Part shown: in pieces, positions 54,911 through 64,000 of the stretch
Position numbering within the stretch: the first letter of the stretch is position 1
Layout of the letters: every line of letters starts with the position of its first letter
NCBI RefSeq assembly: GCF_900108565.1
Contig: NZ_LT629971.1
Span: 1,612,001 to 1,676,000 of the forward strand
Direction: 5' to 3'
DNA: 64,000 nt
Source: Mycolicibacterium rutilum
Lineage (GTDB): Bacteria > Actinomycetota > Actinomycetes > Mycobacteriales > Mycobacteriaceae
Program-made: the position numbers and the translations under genes
The notes under the pieces: generated by a model
What the model was told of the DNA's origin: nothing
The model's database searches: none
Seen by the model: the letters and a program-made list of their open reading frames with translations, nothing else

Positions 54911-55029
54911 GTCGCTTGCCGCTCCTTCAGTCCCGCCCGGGTGCTCACAGCAACCCCACAGGGCAATTGTGACGGCATCCGCCGAGCGGCGCTCGGCAAC
55001 TGGCTGATCGGCCGCGACAGCCGTGTCGC

Positions 55030-57114
55030 CTACGGCGAAGTGTCGACGAGCCCGCGCTCCGGCGTTCGGCGTTCGGCGGTGCCGGTTTCCGCGAGGAGCC
55101 CAGCCGGGGAGTCGAGCCGTCCCGGTAGCCACCAGTTGAACCGCCCGAGCAACGCCATCGTGGCAGGCACCAGGATCATCCGGATGATGGTGACGTCGAT
55201 GAAGACCGCCACGGCCATCCCGAACCCCATCATCTTCACGGTGATGTCGCCGTCGGCGGCGAACCCCAGGAACACCGCGATCATGATCAAGGCCGCGCTG
55301 GTGATCACACGTGCTGTCGAGTCGAGGCCGCGGATCACGCTCTGCCGCGGATCCTTCGTCGCGAGCCATTCCTCGCGCACCCGGGACAGGATGAACACCT
55401 CGTAGTCCATCGACAGTCCGAAGAGCATGGTGAAGACCAGGATGGGTACCCAGCTCGAAATCGGCACTGCCCCAGGCAATCCCAGCAGCCCAACGCCCCA
55501 GCCCCATTGGAATACCGCCACCAGGACCCCAAAGGTTGCCGCGGCTGCGAGCAGGTTCATCACGGCGGCCTTGAGCGCTACGACCGGCGCTCGGAACGCG
55601 ATTGTCAGCAGCGCGACGGCCAGTCCGACGACGACGATGATCACCAGCCACAGCCGCTGCGCCAGGCGTTCGGAGGCATCGGCGAAATACGGTGTCATGC
55701 CCGTGGCATACATGCCGCCGGGCACTGCATAACGCACGCGGTGCAGGGTGTCTACGGTCGCACCGTCGCTCGGCGCGGTGGCCGGCTCGACGGTGAACAC
55801 CGATGCGGTGCGATCGGCGTTGAACAGGGGTTCGGAGACGAGCACAACGTCGTCGGCGGAGCGCAGGTCGGCGATCGTCTGGTGGAGTTGATCGTCGCTG
55901 ACCTGGGTTGCGTCCACACCGATCGTGAACGGGGCGTTGGCGCCGGGACCGAAACTCGATGCGACCAGGTCGTAGGCGCGGCGCACAGTGTTCGAGGTGG
56001 GCTGGCTCGCCGCGTCACGCGGCCAGGTACGCATGTCGATCATCGGAGCCGCACACAAGAGCAGGACGATCAGAGCCCCCATACCCCAGGCCACGGGCCG
56101 GTTGGTGACGACCTGGGCCCATCGCGCAAGCCCGCACAGCGCCGGTACCAGGGTGATCGAGGCGAGCATCACCGCGCCGACCACGAAGAAGGTGGCATAC
56201 CCGTACGTCGCGAACAGGGGGATGCCGCCGAGGCGCAGGGCAAGCAGCGACACCAGCACCATCGTTCCGGCGAAGACGACCGATACTCCCGCCGAGCCGT
56301 TGGCCCGCGCGGCGGCGTCGGGAACACCTGAGCTGTGCGGGAGGTACTCGCGGAAGCGGGTCACCAGCAGGAGGGCATAGTCGATTCCCACCCCGACGCC
56401 GACCATCGCTGCGATCGACGGGGCGCTCGTACTGACGTTGGTGAACCCCGCCAGGATCAACACCAGCGCGTAACCGGTGCCGACGCCGATGAGGGCCGTC
56501 GCGACCGGAAGGCCGGCCGCGACGATCGAACCGAACGCGAACAGCAGGATGCACACCGCCGCCACGACGCCGACCAGTTCGCCCGCCAGCCCAAAGGAAT
56601 TCACGTTCTCGGCCACCTGCCCGCCGAACTCGACCTGAAGACCGCCGCGCTCGATCGGTGCGACCGCCTCGCGTAAGGCGTCGACGCCTTCGGATCCCCG
56701 AAACGCCCCGGCGGGAACGTCGTAGGTGAGCTGGATCAGTGCGGTGTGCCCGTCGGCGGACATCCGCGGCGGCGACACCATCGACACTCCGCGCACGTCA
56801 GCAAGCTGGACGCGCAACGTATTCAACTCAGCCGGCGGCACCTCACCATCCGGCGAGTGCACCACCACTCGGGCGTTGGTGTCCGCCATCTCCGGAAACG
56901 ATCGGGTGAGGAACTCGTTGCCGATCGTGGCAGGCATTCCGGGCACGTCGAGGTCGTCCTCCGGCAACCCGCCGATCGTCGCGACCAGTCCGAACCCGAT
57001 ACCGACGATGGCGATCCACCCGGCGATGACACGCCAGGGATGTGTCGCGCACAGCCATCCCAGTCGCCCCAGCACATCGCTCATCTGACGTCTGTCGGTC
57101 GCTGGCTTCGACAT
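55030..57114 (-). CDS. MmpL-type RND transporter
   Basis: A 694-residue RND superfamily exporter with about 12 helices: one N-terminal helix (about 28-48), a periplasmic loop (about 50-155), five helices, a second loop (about 375-475) and five more. The MMPL repeats are GVGIDYALLLVTRFRE and GLSMDYEVFILSRVREEW, with the Asp-Tyr pairs of proton coupling. It is shorter than lipid-transporting MmpL3 (about 950 residues). The substrate is unknown. A GGGGGAG ribosome site precedes the ATG. The promoter region carries a palindrome shared with the small basic protein gene. It lies immediately after embC on the same strand. Confidence 0.92.
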   Translation of the reverse strand: MSKPATDRRQMSDVLGRLGWLCATHPWRVIAGWIAIVGIGFGLVATIGGLPEDDLDVPGMPATIGNEFLTRSFPEMADTNARVVVHSPDGEVPPAELNTLRVQLADVRGVSMVSPPRMSADGHTALIQLTYDVPAGAFRGSEGVDALREAVAPIERGGLQVEFGGQVAENVNSFGLAGELVGVVAAVCILLFAFGSIVAAGLPVATALIGVGTGYALVLILAGFTNVSTSAPSIAAMVGVGVGIDYALLLVTRFREYLPHSSGVPDAAARANGSAGVSVVFAGTMVLVSLLALRLGGIPLFATYGYATFFVVGAVMLASITLVPALCGLARWAQVVTNRPVAWGMGALIVLLLCAAPMIDMRTWPRDAASQPTSNTVRRAYDLVASSFGPGANAPFTIGVDATQVSDDQLHQTIADLRSADDVVLVSEPLFNADRTASVFTVEPATAPSDGATVDTLHRVRYAVPGGMYATGMTPYFADASERLAQRLWLVIIVVVGLAVALLTIAFRAPVVALKAAVMNLLAAAATFGVLVAVFQWGWGVGLLGLPGAVPISSWVPILVFTMLFGLSMDYEVFILSRVREEWLATKDPRQSVIRGLDSTARVITSAALIMIAVFLGFAADGDITVKMMGFGMAVAVFIDVTIIRMILVPATMALLGRFNWWLPGRLDSPAGLLAETGTAERRTPERGLVDTSP

Positions 57115-57178
57115 CGCTTACTCCCCCAACGGTTTCGGAGCTGTCGAGCAATGCTCCGTCACGTCCCGAGCGACGGCA

Positions 57179-57195
57179 CTAGGGGAAAACCCTAG
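57179..57195 (-). promoter_or_regulatory. Palindromic operator candidate upstream of mmpL
   Basis: On the minus strand CTAGGG-TTTTC-CCCTAG followed by TGCCGT, the same 24-bp block (one central and one outer difference) found at 52531-52553. It lies 65 bp from the mmpL start. The promoter also keeps GTGAC-N-GAG-N-ATTGCT at the same distance as in the other copy. Confidence 0.6.
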
Positions 57196-57232
57196 GATTC
57201 GGCGTTGACGGATACGTCGATTCGCGACGGCG

Positions 57233-60200
57233 TCAGGACAGTCGCAGGGGCGCCGGGCTCCACAGGCCGCTGCGGGTGGCCGTGCCGAGGTCCAGCCGCG
57301 CCTGGGTGGCGTCGGGGTACCAGGGACTCAGCTGCTGCAGCGAGCCCCAGTCCCGGAACCAGTCGTCCTTGAGATAGGTGGGCAGCGTGGTGGCCCGCAC
57401 CAGCAGCTCGGTGATGCCGAGCGGCCCGCCGCCCAGGTAGTCCATCACCGGCGAGTTGGCCTCGGCGCCGAACCGGTCCGGCAGGATGCGCCACTTCGGC
57501 ACCTCGATGACGCCGTTCTGATGGCCGTACGGGCGCTGGCACGGGAACGCCAGCCCGACCAGCCAGTCCAGGAACACCGGGTCGTCGGAGCCGACGACGT
57601 CCTGCAGGGTCTGTAGCTGCGGGATGCGCGGCGGGGTCAGCGCGATCCAGTGCTGCGGGTCGAGGTCGTCGTCGCCGGCGACCAGCCGGACCTGCGTCGC
57701 GTCGGGCGGGATCGCGGCCAGTTCGGCACGCAGATTGCGCCAGGCCGGCGACGCGCCGACGTCACCGAACCCGAGCCCGCCGCCGGCCTCGTCGTCGGCG
57801 GCCTGCTCGTCGGTCGCCCACTCCAGCACCACCTCGCCGGCGTCGAACCGGCCGGCCGCGGACACGACGATCAGCGGTCCGGCCGCGTCGCGGTCCTCGG
57901 GCAGCCGGTACCACGCCGACCGCAGCTGCGCGGGCTGCTGCGTGCCGGGCCGCCAGCTGCCCATCACCGGGGTGCGCGCGGGGTCGAGGTCGTAGGGCAG
58001 CCGGGCCCGCGACCCGTTGACGCCGACGCCGGCGATCGTGCCGCCCTCGGTGCCGCCGTTGCCGGCCTGGTCCTCGTTGTTGTTGTTGTCGGAGTCGGCG
58101 AAGTTGGTCGACGTGCCCTCGCCGCTCATCGACTCGTCCGCGGAGACGTCGGCGGGAATCCCGTTGGGGCCGAATCCTCGTGCGGTGCCTGCGCCCAATG
58201 CCTCGCCGACGGGTGTGTCGACCGGGGTGAGCATGCCGGCGTTCGGGTCCTGCTCGACGAGCACGTCTTCGGCCATGCCGCAGGTCTTGCCGGTCAGCGC
58301 CTCGAGATTGGACCGCCCGACGCTCCACGCCGGGTACTGGTCGACCATCGCCAGGGTCAGCGACACCACCTCGAAGATCACCACCAGCCAGGTGGCAATC
58401 GCCAACGGCGCCTGCATGATTCGCTGCCAGCGCCGCGGCGGACCCGGCGGTGAGGAGTCGCGGCCGGAGAAGTGGAACCACGCCGCCGCCAGCAGCGCGA
58501 GGACGGCCAGGCCCAGCAGGATGGTGGAGAAGCCGAACTTCCATTCCGGCATCGCATTCGACCACGGCACACCGAAGTTCGAGACGTACCACCAGCCGTT
58601 GACCGTCGCGAACGACAGCGCCATGGTGAACAGCACCGCCGCGCCGAACACCGACCGGTTGCGGCGCGAGCGCATCGCGGCCGTCGTGACGGCCACCGCG
58701 GCCAGCGCGCCGAGCGAACCCGCCAGCCCGGCGAACACCCCGAAATGGTGCGTCCACTTGGTGGGCGTGAACATCATCGCCAGGAACGAGATCACCGTGA
58801 TGCCGACGATGCGCCGGCTGGGGCCCAGGGCGGTGCCCGGAATCTTGAACTTGCGCAACGCCATCGCCACGGCGGCGGCCAGCGCCAGCAGCAGCGTCAG
58901 CACCGCGAAGCGCCGCGCGACCGAACCGTCGGGGCTCAGCGTGAACAGCCGTTCGTAGCGGATGTGCTCGTCGAACCAGCTCAGGCTCGGGCCCACCGCC
59001 GACTTGAACGCGCTGGCCTGCAGTTCGGCGGTCAGTGTCTGGTCCCGGAAGATCAGGATGACGGTGACCGTGGCCGCGGCCAGGATCGGCGCCAGCAGGG
59101 CCAGATAGCCGAAGCGCGAAACATGGGCGGCAACAATAGTTTTCAGCGGCCCGACGGCGACGAGCAACGCGCCGACGGCGGCGATGCCGGTCGGTCCCGA
59201 GAACAACGTCAGCGCGCCGATGATCACCGCGACGGCGACCGGCAGCAGCCTGCTGGTCGCCACGCCGCGCTCGACCGAGCACCAGGTGAGCAGGATGCCC
59301 AGCGCGATGATCGGCTCGGGTCGCAGGCCGTTGTTGAGCGGCAGCCAGAAGGCCAGGAACAGGCCGGCCGCCGTCCATGCCGCCGCCGGCGTGGTCTTGA
59401 CGGCGTGGCCCAGCCGCGGGATCACCTCACGGCTGATCAGCCACCAGCAGGTCAGTGCCATCAGCAGCGTCGGCAGCCGCATCCACACGCTGGTGGTGCT
59501 GACGTGGGCCCACAGCGCCAACAGGTCGTAGTACCAGCCGAACGGCGCCTCGGGGGTGCCGAACCAGCGGTAGTAGTTGGCCATGTAGCCGGCGTGCTCG
59601 GAGACGCGCGCCATGGTCAGGATGTAGCCGTCGTCGGCGGTGTTCGCGCCGACGAAGTGCCACCACACCAGCACCGCGGTCACCACACCGTCGAGGGGGC
59701 GCACCGACCACCAGCGCGGCGGCAGGAACCGCTTGACGCGGCGGCCGTCGGCGGTGTCGAGCACGTGCAGTGCGCCCAGCGCGACGATCGTCATCGCCAC
59801 CCCGATGATCATCGCGAGTGTCTTCAGCAGCGTCGGCGAGGTGCTGTAGCGCGAGTCGAGGGTGGCCGAGAACTGCATGCCGGGCGGCGCGGGCCCGGAC
59901 AGGTCGGTGAAGACGCCGACGATCTGCGGGCGGAAGTCGTAACCGCCGCGCTCGCCGCGCAGCGGGTCGCCCGGATCCTCGCTCGGGATGGTGCCCTGGG
60001 CCTGGGTGAGCCCGACGAACTCGCCGGTGACCTTGTCGGCGTGTGCGGTGAACGTCAGCCGCTGGCACTGCGGGCTGAGCACGGCGCTCAGCGGTGCGCT
60101 GACCACCGGGGTGTTGCGCACGATGACCAGCAGGTCGTTGTTGACCCGCTCGATCAGCAGCCCGCGGTCGACGGCCTTGGGCGCCTGTCTGGGCACCGTC

Positions 60201-60475
60201 GACAGCAGCACGGTGCGCCCGCGCACGTCCGGGCCGGCCAGCGGGGCCACCGCGCGGCACGGGATGCTGATCTCGAGGTCGGTGGCGACGTAGCCGATCA
60301 GCGGTGCGTCGACGCTCTCGACCACGCCGTTCTGGGGCCAGTTCAGCTGCGCGGTCGTCTGCGTGACGGGCAGCAGTGGGGTGGCGATTGCCAGCAGCGC
60401 GCCGAGCAGTCCCGCGATGATGGCGATGAGCCGCGCGGTCCGATGGTTGGACCCGACGCCGGCTTGTTCGACCAC
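57233..60475 (-). CDS. embC: Arabinosyltransferase EmbC
   Basis: A 1080-residue GT-C arabinosyltransferase that elongates lipoarabinomannan arabinan. The catalytic loop is NTADDGYILTMARVSEHAGYM, the first helix LIAIIAGLLGALLAIATPLLP, and the C-terminal carbohydrate-binding domain ends RDWGSLQQLSPWYPDATQARLDLGTATRSGLWSP in two pieces. A low-complexity insert with four Asn in a row (DSDNNNNEDQAGNGG) lies in the extracellular linker at about residue 790. The GTG start at 60475 follows the aftA stop by 11 bp. Assigned EmbC by its place after aftA and its sequence. The usual partner embA is displaced by about 5.4 kb. Confidence 0.96.
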   Translation of the reverse strand: MVEQAGVGSNHRTARLIAIIAGLLGALLAIATPLLPVTQTTAQLNWPQNGVVESVDAPLIGYVATDLEISIPCRAVAPLAGPDVRGRTVLLSTVPRQAPKAVDRGLLIERVNNDLLVIVRNTPVVSAPLSAVLSPQCQRLTFTAHADKVTGEFVGLTQAQGTIPSEDPGDPLRGERGGYDFRPQIVGVFTDLSGPAPPGMQFSATLDSRYSTSPTLLKTLAMIIGVAMTIVALGALHVLDTADGRRVKRFLPPRWWSVRPLDGVVTAVLVWWHFVGANTADDGYILTMARVSEHAGYMANYYRWFGTPEAPFGWYYDLLALWAHVSTTSVWMRLPTLLMALTCWWLISREVIPRLGHAVKTTPAAAWTAAGLFLAFWLPLNNGLRPEPIIALGILLTWCSVERGVATSRLLPVAVAVIIGALTLFSGPTGIAAVGALLVAVGPLKTIVAAHVSRFGYLALLAPILAAATVTVILIFRDQTLTAELQASAFKSAVGPSLSWFDEHIRYERLFTLSPDGSVARRFAVLTLLLALAAAVAMALRKFKIPGTALGPSRRIVGITVISFLAMMFTPTKWTHHFGVFAGLAGSLGALAAVAVTTAAMRSRRNRSVFGAAVLFTMALSFATVNGWWYVSNFGVPWSNAMPEWKFGFSTILLGLAVLALLAAAWFHFSGRDSSPPGPPRRWQRIMQAPLAIATWLVVIFEVVSLTLAMVDQYPAWSVGRSNLEALTGKTCGMAEDVLVEQDPNAGMLTPVDTPVGEALGAGTARGFGPNGIPADVSADESMSGEGTSTNFADSDNNNNEDQAGNGGTEGGTIAGVGVNGSRARLPYDLDPARTPVMGSWRPGTQQPAQLRSAWYRLPEDRDAAGPLIVVSAAGRFDAGEVVLEWATDEQAADDEAGGGLGFGDVGASPAWRNLRAELAAIPPDATQVRLVAGDDDLDPQHWIALTPPRIPQLQTLQDVVGSDDPVFLDWLVGLAFPCQRPYGHQNGVIEVPKWRILPDRFGAEANSPVMDYLGGGPLGITELLVRATTLPTYLKDDWFRDWGSLQQLSPWYPDATQARLDLGTATRSGLWSPAPLRLS

Positions 60476-60486
60476 GGGGTGCGATC

Positions 60487-62373
60487 TTAATTGGGCTTGC
60501 GGATGGCAAGCACGAACGGGCCGATGCTGGACACCTCGAAGCGGGGATCGTCGAACAGTGCCTCGTCGAGTGCGACGTGGTAGCGGCGCACGTTGGGCTG
60601 GTTCGGATAGACGTCGGAGGCCAGCCGCAGGGTGTAGGTGTCGTCGGCGCCGCGGCGCATCAGAAACACCGTCGGCGCTGCCCACTGCAGGTTGTCCAGC
60701 GCGTCGACGAACTGGTCGGCCTCGGTCAGCGTGGCCCAGCTCTCGATCGCGTCGGCGCGCTTGTCGAACTGCGCGAGCGGGTTGGCGTAGTGCGACGTCA
60801 GCCCCTGGAAGCCGTAGTACGGGTAGTACGACAGGAAGCTGTAGTCGGCGGTCAGCACGACGGTTTCGTTGCGCGGCCGGCCCGTCACCTCGGTGATCCT
60901 GGCGTCGATCTCGCGGTAGTAGCGCTCCGCGCCCGGCGGGCGGCGGTCGGCGCGCTGGCCGTAGCCGTCGGTGTCGGTGTAGGCGACGACGATGTCCGAG
61001 CGCAGCACGTCGGGGATGTCCTGGCTGTAGGTCAGCGCGCCGACGGCGCCCAGCGTCGCGGCGACGGCCACCACCCGCCGCGCGTTCTCCGCCTTGACCC
61101 GGGCCGCCACCGCCCGCGTCACGTCGATGAACCCGAAGGCGCCCGCGGCGGTCAGGAGGATCGTCAGCGTCGGATTGAGCCGGAACGACAGCAGCGTGGT
61201 GCCCAGCAGCGTGGTCAGCATCGACAGCAGCGACCAGGCGTAGACGGCCAGCACCGCGATCGCCAGCGCGCCGCCCCGCGTCGAGGACCTCGCCCGCCAG
61301 ACCAGCCACAGCGTGCCCAGCATGCACAGCGCGCCGAGCAGCGTCGGGTGCAGCATCGGGAACTCCAGCTGCGCGCCGTCCGAGGGCAGGTAGTGCTGCG
61401 CGGTGCCGGAATCGGCGGGCTGACCCCTGGCGGCGGCCAGCAGCCACGGGCCCAGGCCCACCAGCCACATGGCCACCGAGATCACCGCGATGACGGCCAG
61501 CCGCAGCAGCGGGCCGAGCTGCCTGCGCGCGGCGGCCAGCAGGACCGCCATGATCGCCAGCGTGAACGCCGCGTACGCCAGCAGCAGCGTGTAGAACAGC
61601 GCGGCGACGCCGAGGAACAACCCGGTCCCGATGACCGCCGCCCAGCCGCCCGTGCTGTGCGCCTTCCCGCCCACCACCCGGCCACCGCCGCGCAGGCCCG
61701 ACCATGCCAGCACGAACACCGGCGGCAGCAGCACGGCGATGATCGCGGCGTAGGGTTCGGCCGGGGAGTAGGCCAGCGTCGCGGCGGTGGTGGCCGTCGA
61801 CACCACCAGCGCGTACTCGAACCGGATCATGGCCGCCCACAACACGAATCCGACGACCACCGCGGCCGTGATCGAGATGATGGCCCACGGTTTGAACATC
61901 TCCCAGGCCGGTGTTCCGGTCAACGCCGCGAGCCGGCCGCCGATCCAGAACCAGCCGGGCGGGTAGAACGGCGGCAGCCCCAGGTAGGTCATGTCGTGCA
62001 GCGCAGGCGAATCAGCCAGCCGGGTCAGATACTCGGTGCGGAACTGCTGGTCGACCGAGATGCCGTACAGGTACAGCTTCGTCGCGCCGAGCGGCATCGC
62101 CAGCGTCACCACCGCGAACGCGGCCAGGAACACGGTCGCGGCGGCCTGCGCGAGCAGCCGCCTGCCGCGGCGCCAGATCAGCCCACTCGCCAGAACGCCT
62201 GCCAGGCAGGCGACCTGGCCGACGGTGGTCAGTGCGTGCAGCTGGTTCGACGAGTTGTAGGCCGGCCACTCGACGCGCGCGATCGCGGCCAGCGACACGG
62301 TCGCGATCACGACGGCGACAGCGACGGCGGCCACCATCTGACCGGCCACCTTCGCCGGCAGCGCCGAACGCAT
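60487..62373 (-). CDS. aftA: Galactan 5-O-arabinofuranosyltransferase AftA
   Basis: A 628-residue GT-C membrane enzyme that attaches the first arabinofuranose to galactan. About 11-13 helices occupy residues 10-450 and a soluble C-terminal domain the rest. The catalytic loop region after the first helices includes [20 protein letters not shown] with the Asp/Glu expected in GT-C enzymes, and [19 protein letters not shown] is a family signature. The C-terminal part shows [24 protein letters not shown] 62373 overlaps the dprE2 stop by 1 bp. Corresponds to Rv3792. Confidence 0.96.
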   Translation of the reverse strand: MRSALPAKVAGQMVAAVAVAVVIATVSLAAIARVEWPAYNSSNQLHALTTVGQVACLAGVLASGLIWRRGRRLLAQAAATVFLAAFAVVTLAMPLGATKLYLYGISVDQQFRTEYLTRLADSPALHDMTYLGLPPFYPPGWFWIGGRLAALTGTPAWEMFKPWAIISITAAVVVGFVLWAAMIRFEYALVVSTATTAATLAYSPAEPYAAIIAVLLPPVFVLAWSGLRGGGRVVGGKAHSTGGWAAVIGTGLFLGVAALFYTLLLAYAAFTLAIMAVLLAAARRQLGPLLRLAVIAVISVAMWLVGLGPWLLAAARGQPADSGTAQHYLPSDGAQLEFPMLHPTLLGALCMLGTLWLVWRARSSTRGGALAIAVLAVYAWSLLSMLTTLLGTTLLSFRLNPTLTILLTAAGAFGFIDVTRAVAARVKAENARRVVAVAATLGAVGALTYSQDIPDVLRSDIVVAYTDTDGYGQRADRRPPGAERYYREIDARITEVTGRPRNETVVLTADYSFLSYYPYYGFQGLTSHYANPLAQFDKRADAIESWATLTEADQFVDALDNLQWAAPTVFLMRRGADDTYTLRLASDVYPNQPNVRRYHVALDEALFDDPRFEVSSIGPFVLAIRKPN

Positions 62374-63155
62374 CAGATCGGCAGCTTGCGGAAGATCGGG
62401 CGCGGGATGTGGCGCAGCACCATCATCACGTAACGGAATGTGCCGGGCGCCCACACCAGGTCCTTACCCTTGGCCGCCGAGGTGACCGCCAACTCCGCGA
62501 CGTAGTCCTTGTCGACGGTGAACGGCGCCTCCTTGGTGCCGGTCGCCTTCCAGTGCTCGATCGTGGTGGTGGTCCGCACCTGACCCGGCCGGATGACCAG
62601 CACCCGAACTCCATACTCGCGCAGCGCTTCTCCCAGGCCCAGGTAAAAACCGTCGAGCCCGGCCTTGGTGGAGCCGTAGACGAAGTTGGACCGTCGCACC
62701 CGCTCACCAGCGGCCGAACTCATCGCGATGATCTGGCCGAAGCCCTGCGCGCGCATCTTCTCGCCGAGCAGGACGCCGACCGACACGGCCGCGGTGTAGT
62801 TGACCTCGGCGATCTGCACGGCCTTGCGCTGGTTCTGCCACAACTCCTCGGCGTTGCCGAGCAGGCCGAACGCCACGATCGCGACGTCGATGTCACCGCC
62901 CGCGGCGGCCGTGTCGATGACGGCGGAGTGGCTGTCGGTGTCGGTGCCGTCGAAGTCGACCCACTCCACGGACTTGGCGCTGGCCGCGGTCATCTCCGCG
63001 ATGGCATCCGCCTTGCGCGGGTGGTCGGGCAGGTCGCCGAGCACGATGCGCGCCTGCGCATTTCGCAGGTAGCGTGCACAGATCGCCAGCCCGATCTCCG
63101 AGGTGCCGCCGAGCAGCAGGATGGTCTGGGGGTTACCTACGGCGTCGAGAACCAC
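62373..63155 (-). CDS. dprE2: Decaprenylphosphoryl-2-keto-ribose reductase DprE2
   Basis: A 260-residue short-chain dehydrogenase that reduces decaprenylphosphoryl-2-keto-ribose with NADH to decaprenylphosphoryl-arabinose. The cofactor motif is [14 protein letters not shown] (TGxxxGxG-like), the catalytic Ser is in [11 protein letters not shown] and the YxxxK pair in [14 protein letters not shown]. The GTG start overlaps the dprE1 stop (TAGTG), consistent with an obligatory two-enzyme epimerase. Corresponds to Rv3791 (254 aa). Confidence 0.96.
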   Translation of the reverse strand: MVLDAVGNPQTILLLGGTSEIGLAICARYLRNAQARIVLGDLPDHPRKADAIAEMTAASAKSVEWVDFDGTDTDSHSAVIDTAAAGGDIDVAIVAFGLLGNAEELWQNQRKAVQIAEVNYTAAVSVGVLLGEKMRAQGFGQIIAMSSAAGERVRRSNFVYGSTKAGLDGFYLGLGEALREYGVRVLVIRPGQVRTTTTIEHWKATGTKEAPFTVDKDYVAELAVTSAAKGKDLVWAPGTFRYVMMVLRHIPRPIFRKLPI

Positions 63156-64000
63156 TACAGCAACTCCAAGCGTCGGGCCATGTCGGATGCGAAGACGCCG
63201 TTCGGGTCGGCCTTGCGGCGCACGGCGATCCATTCGTCGATACGGGGGTACATCTTGTGGAACCGCTCGGCGGTCACCCGCGAGTCCTTGGCGGTGTACA
63301 CGCGGCCGCCGAACTCCATCACCCGGTCGTCGAGTTCGTTGAGGAACTCGTTGACACCGGGCCTGTTGGGGAAGTCCATGGCGACATTCCATCCGGCCAT
63401 CGGGAAGCTCAGCGGCGCACGGTTTCCGGGCCCGAACAACTTGAACACGTTGAGCGCCGAGTAGTGGCCCCTGGTCTGGATCCACCGGATGATCGCCTTG
63501 AACTCCTCGAGCGCATCGGGCGGAACGAGGAACTGGTGCTGCGCGAAACCCGCTGGGCCGTAAGCGTTGTTCCAGCCGCTGACCAGGTCCAGCATGTGGT
63601 AGAACTGTGACAGGTTCATGATCTTGCCGCTGTAGGTGCCGCCGAGCCGGTAGTACACCTCGCCGATCGCCATGAACGACAACTTGTTCATGGCGCTGAC
63701 CGGGAAGATGTTCGGCACCGTGAGCAGTTGCGGCGCATCGAATTTCAGCGGGTTCTTGGCGAGCTTGGGCGGCAGCTGGTCCAGCGTCGCCAGGCTGCCG
63801 CGGCTGATCGAGGCCCTGCCGAGTTTGGGCGGCGGGCTGATCAGGTCGAACCAGGCACTGGAGTAGGTGTAGCGGTCCTCGCTGCCGTCGAGGTGCACCG
63901 CGACGGTCTCGTCGAGGTTGTCGGTGGCCACGCCGTCGGCGATGAAGTACGCGGTCTCGGTGCGGGTCATGGCGATTCGCGCGCGCAGCACGATGCCGGT
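63155..64000 (-). CDS. dprE1: Decaprenylphosphoryl-ribose oxidase DprE1 (partial, C-terminal 281 codons)
   Basis: The C-terminal part of the FAD enzyme that oxidises decaprenylphosphoryl-ribose; the N-terminal FAD domain lies beyond the window. The open frame continues to the edge ([15 protein letters not shown]). The substrate domain and the conserved end [21 protein letters not shown] and [12 protein letters not shown] match M. tuberculosis Rv3790. The Lys in YTAKDSR corresponds to the catalytic Lys418. In the GWNVAMDFP segment the residue equivalent to Cys387, the covalent target of nitro-benzothiazinones, is Ala (GCC, 63382-63380). Confidence 0.96.
   Translation of the reverse strand, partial: TGIVLRARIAMTRTETAYFIADGVATDNLDETVAVHLDGSEDRYTYSSAWFDLISPPPKLGRASISRGSLATLDQLPPKLAKNPLKFDAPQLLTVPNIFPVSAMNKLSFMAIGEVYYRLGGTYSGKIMNLSQFYHMLDLVSGWNNAYGPAGFAQHQFLVPPDALEEFKAIIRWIQTRGHYSALNVFKLFGPGNRAPLSFPMAGWNVAMDFPNRPGVNEFLNELDDRVMEFGGRVYTAKDSRVTAERFHKMYPRIDEWIAVRRKADPNGVFASDMARRLELL

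Noticed and set aside
54766..54999. 77-codon minus-strand frame between mmpL and the chimeric gene
   Set aside because: It overlaps the start of the chimeric gene, lacks a ribosome site and shows only a faint TetR-like GLKERQ stretch. Kept as a possible remnant, not as a gene.
51768..57232. Transposase, integrase or tRNA attachment site bounding the emb insert
   Set aside because: I searched by eye for these and for flanking direct repeats and found none; only the CTAGGG twin repeats are inverted, and they lie inside the insert.
60476..61888. Extension of the embC reading frame far upstream through aftA
   Set aside because: The Arg/Gly-rich translation is out of frame with aftA, whose own frame has clear membrane helices and family motifs; embC starts at GTG 60475.

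Overview
This window is chromosomal DNA from a high-GC actinobacterium, almost certainly a Mycobacterium/Mycolicibacterium. It carries the cell-wall core cluster that in M. tuberculosis runs roughly from Rv3790 to Rv3843, in nearly the same gene order but mirrored in this window. GTG starts, stop/start overlaps (ATGA, GTGA, TAGTG) and leaderless-looking -10 elements are frequent. The gene content (nickel superoxide dismutase, an extra alcohol dehydrogenase pair, two instead of three PlsC-like acyltransferases, DprE1 with Ala at the Cys387 position) points to an environmental, non-tuberculous species. I do not name the species.

Layout. 1-1.6 kb: start of sodX (cut by the window edge) divergent from sodN, a short membrane protein with a palindromic operator, a 370-bp gene-free stretch with DnaA-box-like sequences, and a rhodanese. 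1.6-12 kb: DUF4328 membrane protein, glpQ1, bfrB under tandem IdeR-like boxes, LCP protein, CPBP protease, an IdeR-controlled DUF2470 protein, pheA, phosphoglycerate mutase, a Cys-rich small protein, a metallopeptidase with a septum-formation protein, and serS. 12-19.4 kb: DUF3592 protein, Zn-alcohol dehydrogenase plus partner, a metallo-beta-lactamase/Rieske protein with a PH-like partner, a phosphotransferase, two acyltransferases and a HAD phosphatase.

19.4-43 kb is the mycolyl-arabinogalactan factory: PGRP amidase and Erp, then glf-glfT2-PAP2-ubiA-aftB (galactan polymerisation, decaprenyl-phosphoryl-arabinose precursor, terminal arabinose), three antigen-85-like genes (a second Ag85, fbpA, mpt51), a lipoprotein, culp6, and fadD32-pks13-accD4 (final mycolate condensation). 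43-64 kb: a Ser/Thr kinase and a metallo-hydrolase, then on the minus strand dprE1-dprE2-aftA-embC // embA-embB. These genes make decaprenyl-phosphoryl-arabinose and polymerise arabinan.

The most unusual feature is that the normally contiguous embC-embA-embB operon is split by about 5.4 kb (51.77-57.23 kb). The insert holds a Phd/VapC-type toxin-antitoxin pair, a small basic protein, an FAD monooxygenase coupled to a chimeric gene (LuxR-type ATPase N-terminus joined to an EthD-like domain), and an MmpL exporter. Two nearly identical palindromic promoter regions, in opposite orientation, precede the small-protein gene and mmpL, which suggests a private mini-regulon. No CRISPR array, rRNA, tRNA or transposase was recognised.
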